A stretch of DNA of 14,821 nucleotides from Nitrospinota bacterium. Its GTDB lineage: Bacteria > Nitrospinota_A > UBA7883 > JADGGD01. The notes below the pieces were generated by a model, which was not told the origin of the DNA, did not search any database, and was given only the letters and a program-made list of their open reading frames with translations. The position numbers and the translations under genes are program-made. The stretch covers positions 1,398-16,218 of the forward strand of contig JADGCD010000025.1 of the NCBI GenBank assembly GCA_015229165.1, in the 5' to 3' direction. Shown piece after piece: positions 13,263-14,821 of this stretch; within the stretch, counting starts at the first letter, position 1; every line of letters begins with the position of its first letter.

Positions 13263-14621
13263 ATGCGCGGTCGTGACAAAATCGTTTTCGCCACGGGCGC
13301 CCTGATCCTGCTGGCCGCCGGGCTCGACCTGTTCCATCCCCTCTTCGGCCTCGACGACGCCCAGGAGGCGTCGCTGGCGACGCTGCTGATCGCGGCGCTC
13401 CTCTGGGTGACGGAGGCGGTTCCCCTCTTCGCCACGGCCTTCGTCATTCTCTTCCTGCAGGCGACGCTGCTCCTCCCGGCGCTGGAGGCCGGAGGGCATC
13501 CGCTACCGCTCCAGGCGATCCTGACCCCTTTCTTCTCGAACATCATCCTTCTCTTCCTCGGCGGGTTCGTCCTCTCGGCGGCCCTCCACCGTTTCCATCT
13601 GGACCAGCGGCTGGCCCACTGGCTGCTGGCCCGGGTGAAGGGGAACCCGAACCGCCTGCTGCTGATCATGATCGGGGTGTCGGGATTTCTTTCCATGTGG
13701 ATGTCCAACACCGCCACGACGGCCATGATGTTCGCCATCGCCGCGCCGATCATCATGAGCCTCGAAGGGGCGCCCTTCGCCCGGGGGCTGGCCCTTTCGA
13801 TCCCCTTCGCCTGCAACCTCGGCGGCATGGGAACCCCCATCGGCACGCCGCCGAACGCCATCGTCCTGTCGTATCTGGCCAAGGCGGGGACGCCGCTGTC
13901 GTTTCTGACGTGGATGGTGATGGCGGTCCCGGTGGTGCTGATCGCCCTCTTTTTCCTGTGGCGACTGCTGCTGGCGCTCTACCCAGCGGACGGCGTGGTG
14001 GTCGACTGCCCGATGGAGGAGAAGGGGCCGCTGACCGGGCAGGGGTGGTTCGTGCTGGGGGTCTTTGTCCTGACCTGCGTCGGCTGGATGACCTCCGACC
14101 TGCACGGCTATCCGACCGGGGTGGTGGCGCTGGTTCCGCTGGTTCTCTTCTTCGGCCTGCGGCTTCTCTCGACACAGGATTTCCGGACGCTGTCGTGGGA
14201 CGTTCTTTTTATGCTTGGCGGTGGGCTGACGCTGGGGGTGGGGCTGGAGGCGTCCGGCCTTGCGGCGAAGATCGTCGGCGCCATCCCGGAGGAGACCAGC
14301 GTCTCGATGGTGATCGTGTCATTCGCCGTACTGACAGCGGTGATGGCGACCTTCTTCAGCCATACAGCCACCGCCAACCTGGTCATCCCCATCGCCGTGT
14401 CGCTGGGAGCGGAAACCGCCGCCCTTGCGGTGATCGTGGGGCTGGCCAGCTCCACCGCCATGGCGCTGCCGATCTCGACGCCGCCGAACGCCATCGCCTA
14501 CGGGTCGGGGGCCTTCACCGGCAAGGACATGCTGAAAACGGGGCTCCTCGTCACGGTGGCGGTTCTGGCCCTTATACTGATAGCGGGACGGCTGTATTGG
14601 CGTCCGCTTGGTTTGGTGTAG
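13263..14621 (+). CDS. SLC13/DASS-family anion:sodium symporter
   Basis: A 452-residue polytopic inner-membrane transporter of the divalent anion:Na+ symporter family (VcINDY type), which carry dicarboxylates, citrate or sulfate. The two inverted-repeat signatures are plain: SNTATTAMM (148-156) with GGMGTPIGTPPNAI (187-200), and SHTATANLVIPI (366-377) with PISTPPNAIAYGSG (403-416). The SNT/SHT and TPPNA loops form the sodium and substrate sites. The second SNT reads SHT, a variant also known in the family. Start choice is uncertain: GTG 13248 adds five residues and neither start has a clear ribosome binding site; the ATG is preferred. The next gene follows after 12 bp. Substrate cannot be fixed by sequence alone. 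Confidence 0.92.
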   Translation: MRGRDKIVFATGALILLAAGLDLFHPLFGLDDAQEASLATLLIAALLWVTEAVPLFATAFVILFLQATLLLPALEAGGHPLPLQAILTPFFSNIILLFLGGFVLSAALHRFHLDQRLAHWLLARVKGNPNRLLLIMIGVSGFLSMWMSNTATTAMMFAIAAPIIMSLEGAPFARGLALSIPFACNLGGMGTPIGTPPNAIVLSYLAKAGTPLSFLTWMVMAVPVVLIALFFLWRLLLALYPADGVVVDCPMEEKGPLTGQGWFVLGVFVLTCVGWMTSDLHGYPTGVVALVPLVLFFGLRLLSTQDFRTLSWDVLFMLGGGLTLGVGLEASGLAAKIVGAIPEETSVSMVIVSFAVLTAVMATFFSHTATANLVIPIAVSLGAETAALAVIVGLASSTAMALPISTPPNAIAYGSGAFTGKDMLKTGLLVTVAVLALILIAGRLYWRPLGLV

Positions 14622-14633
14622 AGGAGCGAACCG

Positions 14634-14821
14634 ATGGAACTGCATCGACAGACCTGTCAGGCGTGCGGCTCGCGCGCCATGCGGATCACGCTGGTCCGGG
14701 AGGCGGGGGAGACCGACAAGGTCTTCGTAAAGTGCGCCGACTGCGGCGGATTCGTGGCCCGCTACACCATCGCCCAGCGGGGCTACTACCACCACGGCAA
14801 AGGGTTCGAGTCGTACCTGCG
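14634..14821 (+). CDS. Small zinc-ribbon-like protein, N-terminal part (runs off window)
   Basis: An open frame from ATG 14634 to the window end, so incomplete at the 3' side (62 full codons seen). GAGGAG lies 7 bp upstream, overlapping the transporter's stop, so it is likely cotranscribed. Two CxxC pairs, CQAC (residues 8-11) and CADC (34-37), about 22 residues apart, form a probable zinc ribbon. It then reads FVARYTIAQRGYYHHGKGFE, a distinctive His/Tyr/Gly-rich segment. I do not recognise the family with certainty. No signal peptide, so presumably cytoplasmic. Confidence 0.7.
   Translation, partial: MELHRQTCQACGSRAMRITLVREAGETDKVFVKCADCGGFVARYTIAQRGYYHHGKGFESYL

Overview
The window is a GC-rich (by eye about 65%), densely coded stretch of a Gram-negative bacterial chromosome. 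It holds a lipid A gene (lpxB), several lipoprotein signal peptides, periplasmic c-type cytochromes, and housekeeping genes (valS, recG). The phylum cannot be fixed from the sequence alone; an uncultured proteobacterium-like or similar diderm lineage is the most I would infer. I see no rRNA, tRNA, CRISPR array, transposase or phage gene.

Layout. (1) 1-3320: the 3' part of valS, then recG, same strand, separated by a 51-bp gap that holds an imperfect hairpin. (2) 3330-5139: a HlyD-type adaptor lipoprotein overlaps the start of an ABC ATPase, but the exporter is wrecked. Only the first 53 codons of the ATPase remain, followed by an inverted permease N-terminal piece and then a forward-facing permease C-terminal piece. 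(3) 8240-5330, minus strand: a compact four-gene operon of exported proteins. Three carry FlgO-type domains (four copies in total, one protein having two in tandem) and the last carries a PEGA domain. No flagellar gene is in view. (4) 8552-9751: lpxB, transcribed divergently from that operon from a good sigma-70-like promoter. (5) 11690-10000, minus strand: three small monohaem c-type cytochrome genes, each apparently its own transcription unit. Two are near-identical tandem duplicates and the third is a diverged, probably membrane-anchored paralogue. (6) 12059-14821, plus strand: a DUF523 protein, a UPF0114/YqhA-like membrane protein, a SLC13/DASS-family anion transporter and the start of a small double-CxxC (zinc-ribbon-like) protein.

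How the parts relate. valS, recG and lpxB are core functions. The FlgO/PEGA operon is the most distinctive unit: its tight spacing and repeated domain suggest that several related lipoproteins build one envelope structure or complex. The cytochrome trio looks like a recent expansion of soluble and anchored electron carriers. The two outer genes on the right (anion transporter and zinc-ribbon protein) are only 12 bp apart and probably cotranscribed. The best candidates for something not well described are the multi-FlgO lipoprotein operon and the cytochrome trio, two members of which share an unusual promoter pattern. The rearranged ABC exporter is either real gene decay or an amplification/assembly chimera, and needs read-level checking.
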